A stretch of DNA of 64,000 bases. Source: Isochrysis galbana (taxonomy: Eukaryota > Haptophyta > Isochrysidales > Isochrysidaceae). The notes under the pieces were generated by a model. It was not told the DNA's origin. It saw only the letters and a program-made list of their open reading frames with translations, and did no database searches. Position 1 is the stretch's first letter. Each line of letters begins with the position of its first letter. Below are positions 61,384 through 64,000 of this stretch, one piece after another. The position numbers and the translations under genes are program-made. The DNA is taken from positions 1-64,000 of the forward strand of contig CM030944.1 in the NCBI GenBank assembly GCA_018136815.1, in the 5' to 3' direction.

Positions 61384-61752
61384 TCAACCGTGGGACATCA
61401 GTCGAGTTGAGCTGTCGAATGTCCATGGCTATTTATACACCCCGTGTTCTATTTTTGCCAAGATCGACGTGCACGCGCACTCAATCACCCATTCTCGCAC
61501 AATTATGTAGCAGCATTTGCATTGCACGCTAGCTGTTTTTGACGTGACATTGTGCAGAATCATCCCTACATATATAGACCAGATGGTAATAGGCGGCGGC
61601 GGACGGGGGCCTCCGCGGGGGAGCTGATGCACATCGCGCACTGCGCGTGCACGGCGTGCACATGGGTGATTGCAGCTCGATCTTGGCAAAAATAGAACAC
61701 GGGGTGTATAAATAGCCATGGACATTCGATAGCTCAACTCGACTGATGTGAC
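61384..61752. repeat. Long inverted repeat with TATA-containing arms
   Basis: Arms of about 75 bp (61388-61466 and 61676-61750) are nearly perfect reverse complements. Each contains GTCCATGGCTATTTATACAC or its complement and AGTCGAGTTGAGCT. The spacer is about 210 bp. It could be a foldback/MITE element or a pair of divergent promoters. Confidence 0.75.
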
Positions 61753-61837
61753 GGATCACACTACGCCGTCGAAAAACCGGTGAAATTCTGGGGCACCCGT
61801 CGCCCATGATGGGAAACAGGCGCTATGCGCACGCACA

Positions 61838-62505
61838 GCGCCTCCGCGGGGGCCGATGCATCGCGCACTGCGCGTGCACAGCGTGCACATGTGGTCCTCT
61901 TTTGACGGAACGCGACTTGACCGCGGCGATCACTTTGGATACAGATCGCAGCGAGATATCCTTGCGATGGAAGAAATCCTGCCGTTGAGCGTGAACCTTC
62001 TAGACGTTTCTATCGAGCGACCCTGAGTAGCAACCAAGGGGGAGGAAAACCAAAAACCAAAGGGCCAAGGGCTTGCACGCAACTGGCATCAAGGAGACAG
62101 ATAACCAAAAACCAAAGCAGCGAATCTAAATCAATCTCCAAGGGGAGATGGCAAACCAAGGACCAAGGAGAAAGATTCCCTCATCCAAGCAGCAAACCTA
62201 AATCGATCTCCAAGGGGAGATGGCAAACCAAACCTGATTGCCCCCAGAAGCAGGTAACGAAACGCGGGGAGATAGCGAATTAAACCTTTTTGCGAGGCGC
62301 CTGGGAGGAAGAAAGGTGGGGAAACTTCCCTTCTCTTCGAGAGAAAAAGAGAGGGCGCTCCACAACCCTAGATCCTAGGCGTCCACGCGAAGTTTTTGAC
62401 CGAGAACGAGAACGAGAGAATTATAACGATAAATACCGAAAGAAGAGAAGAGAGAAGCCTAACGAGCGTCGATTCGCGAATGCGACACCCCCCTGCTAGG
62501 ATCGA
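61838..62505. repeat. Direct repeats, no gene
   Basis: CTCCGCGGGGGC...GCGCACTGCGCGTGCAC at 61838-61893 repeats 61610-61668. At 62040-62240 units containing TCTCCAAGGGGAGATGGCAA recur with about 74-base spacing. At 62462-62488 the segment shared with 11.86 kb appears. Confidence 0.6.
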
Positions 62506-62880
<375 letters not shown>

Positions 62881-62910
62881 CCCCCCCCCTTCTTCTGCGC
62901 TTTCCTTTTT

Positions 62911-63673
62911 CCACTCATATAGCCACATGTATCGCGACGGAACCCGTCTTCGAATTCATAGAAGGACTATTGGGGATTAACCTTAGGCCGGGATCTGAGA
63001 TAGCCCAACGTCTTTTCTGCTATCAGGTAGACAGACCGCATCCCTCCTCGGGATACTTGGGTATCCTGGCATGGAGGTATATCCTAACGGATTTCTACAA
63101 CATACAATACGGCAACGCGGACGGGAGGTCCGCTAAGTCGATCTTAAGAGCGATCCTTGCCAGATACCACCTATTAGTAACGGCGAAAGTCGGCTTCTTC
63201 CAGAGGCTAAAAAAACAACGTGAAAATATGGGGTTACATGCCCCGAGCAACAAACTTATCAAAAAAATGATAAGCCCTCTCTACACGGTGGACAAAGACT
63301 TCAACCTAGAAGTATCGGAAGACCTCCTACAGGCGGCGGGAGGTCTTGATATACGAAACATCAGCACCTGAAGTAGCTAGCCTCCCTTTTAACAAGAGAA
63401 CCCAATGGACAACAGGAGAGACTCTGTGAGATATAGGAGAAGGTAGTACAAGCCGAGTCAGAACAAAGGAGAAGCCATAGTCTCCCACCCCCTTCTCTCC
63501 AACTCCTGGCCGAAGCAGCGCGCGCGGCCTCCCCGGAACCAGCTTCTCCGCTAAAGAGGGAACTGGGGAAGGGGGAGGGGGTTGTTAGGGGTTAAGGTTG
63601 GGTAGTAGGGAGGTCCACGAGCACACTGCCTCACGTCGCACACGTAGCGGAAATTTTTAAGAAGATTTTTTTT
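62911..63673 (+). mobile_element. 5'-truncated LINE with an 18-bp TSD
   Basis: TTCTGCGCTTTCCTTTTT at 62893-62910 and 63674-63691 is a perfect duplication. The inserted DNA is open in one frame from its first bases to the stop at 63371, encoding the end of an ORF2-like protein (EPVFEFIEGLLGINLRPGSE, GYLGILAWRYILTDFYNIQY, APSNKLIKKMISPLYTVDKD, LLQAAGGLDIRN). A 3' UTR of about 290 bp ends in TTTTTAAGAAGA and ten T. The clade cannot be named without the reverse transcriptase core. Confidence 0.85.
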
Positions 63674-63691
63674 TTCTGCGCTTTCCTTTTT

Positions 63692-64000
63692 GCTCTCTTG
63701 CTTTTTATTCTATTGCAAATGGGGTGTAGGGTATGTGTTTTTGCCAGAGATGCGCGCGAGAGGAGACAGACATACGGAGGGAGGGAGGGTTGGAGAAGAG
63801 CAAAGTGTCCAAGCGGGAAAATCTACTGGTTTTGCCTCAATTACGGTATTTACCAGTGGCCACCGGTGTCTCGGTTTTTCGCGGGCGCGCCAACGTAGAG
63901 AACCGCCCAAATATGTGCTTGCGAGCGCCTCGGACCCGCCCAAATATGTGTAAACATGTGTAAATATGTATTTCCGGGCCGACAAGCCCAAGTTTCAAGT
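63692..64000. other. Right-edge spacer
   Basis: No gene. GCCCAAATATGTG occurs twice (63906 and 63938), the same motif that clusters at 6.9-7.8 kb. Confidence 0.4.

Overview
The window looks like nuclear DNA of a eukaryotic alga with a red-type secondary plastid, most probably a haptophyte. The DNA is GC-rich and full of C, CT and GA tracts. Genes carry GT-AG introns. A peptide deformylase starts with a signal peptide followed by a Phe-containing transit-like sequence, and a Tic22-like plastid import factor is present. The species is not determined. There are three 100-N assembly gaps (18001-18100, 35101-35200, 51201-51300). Several open frames begin at GTG or TTG; I used the first plausible ATG or a splice-consistent start.

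Host genes in order: a NACHT-ankyrin-SPRY STAND protein open at the left edge (1-4827, +); a StrG-like 2OG-Fe(II) oxygenase (8362-9519, -); a possible DSN1/MIS13 kinetochore subunit (10013-11041, +); a six-exon NIPA/DMT-type membrane transporter (20407-23582, -); a GFA/CENP-V-fold protein ending in a CVIL prenylation box (24913-25452, +); a GLTP-domain protein with a long coiled-coil N-terminus (28136-30169, +); a plastid peptide deformylase (34261-35100, -, 5' end in a gap); a three-exon SulP-type transporter running into the same gap (35218-36686, -); a Gly/Arg/Tyr-rich protein (39891-40607, +); a dienelactone hydrolase (41026-42051, +); a short-chain dehydrogenase (45346-46224, -); a nine-exon conserved protein of unknown function (47709-49766, +); a METTL13/spermidine-synthase-like methyltransferase (52412-53299, +); and a Tic22-like protein (58938-59702, -). 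They look like independent single genes with no operon logic.

The rest is mostly mobile DNA. The most notable part is a family of retroelements that I call hairpin-capped. Each copy begins with an AT-rich hairpin, usually with a TTAT loop, then an ATG, then a GC-rich hairpin. Stem sequences differ between copies but stay paired. Complete insertions are flanked by 16-18 bp target-site duplications. Copies with an ORF2-like tail end in oligo(T) on the sense strand. One copy (42818-44651) carries an ORF1 with an apparent spliceosomal intron joined to the tail of an ORF2. Nested insertions are visible at 5.1-6.2 kb and 31.7-33.5 kb. A Ty3/Gypsy fossil (about 12.5-18.0 kb) carries an N-terminal phage-type cytosine-methyltransferase domain. 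Two AT-rich islands (18.2-19.0 and 55.1-56.7 kb) hold coiled-coil ORFs unlike anything around them.
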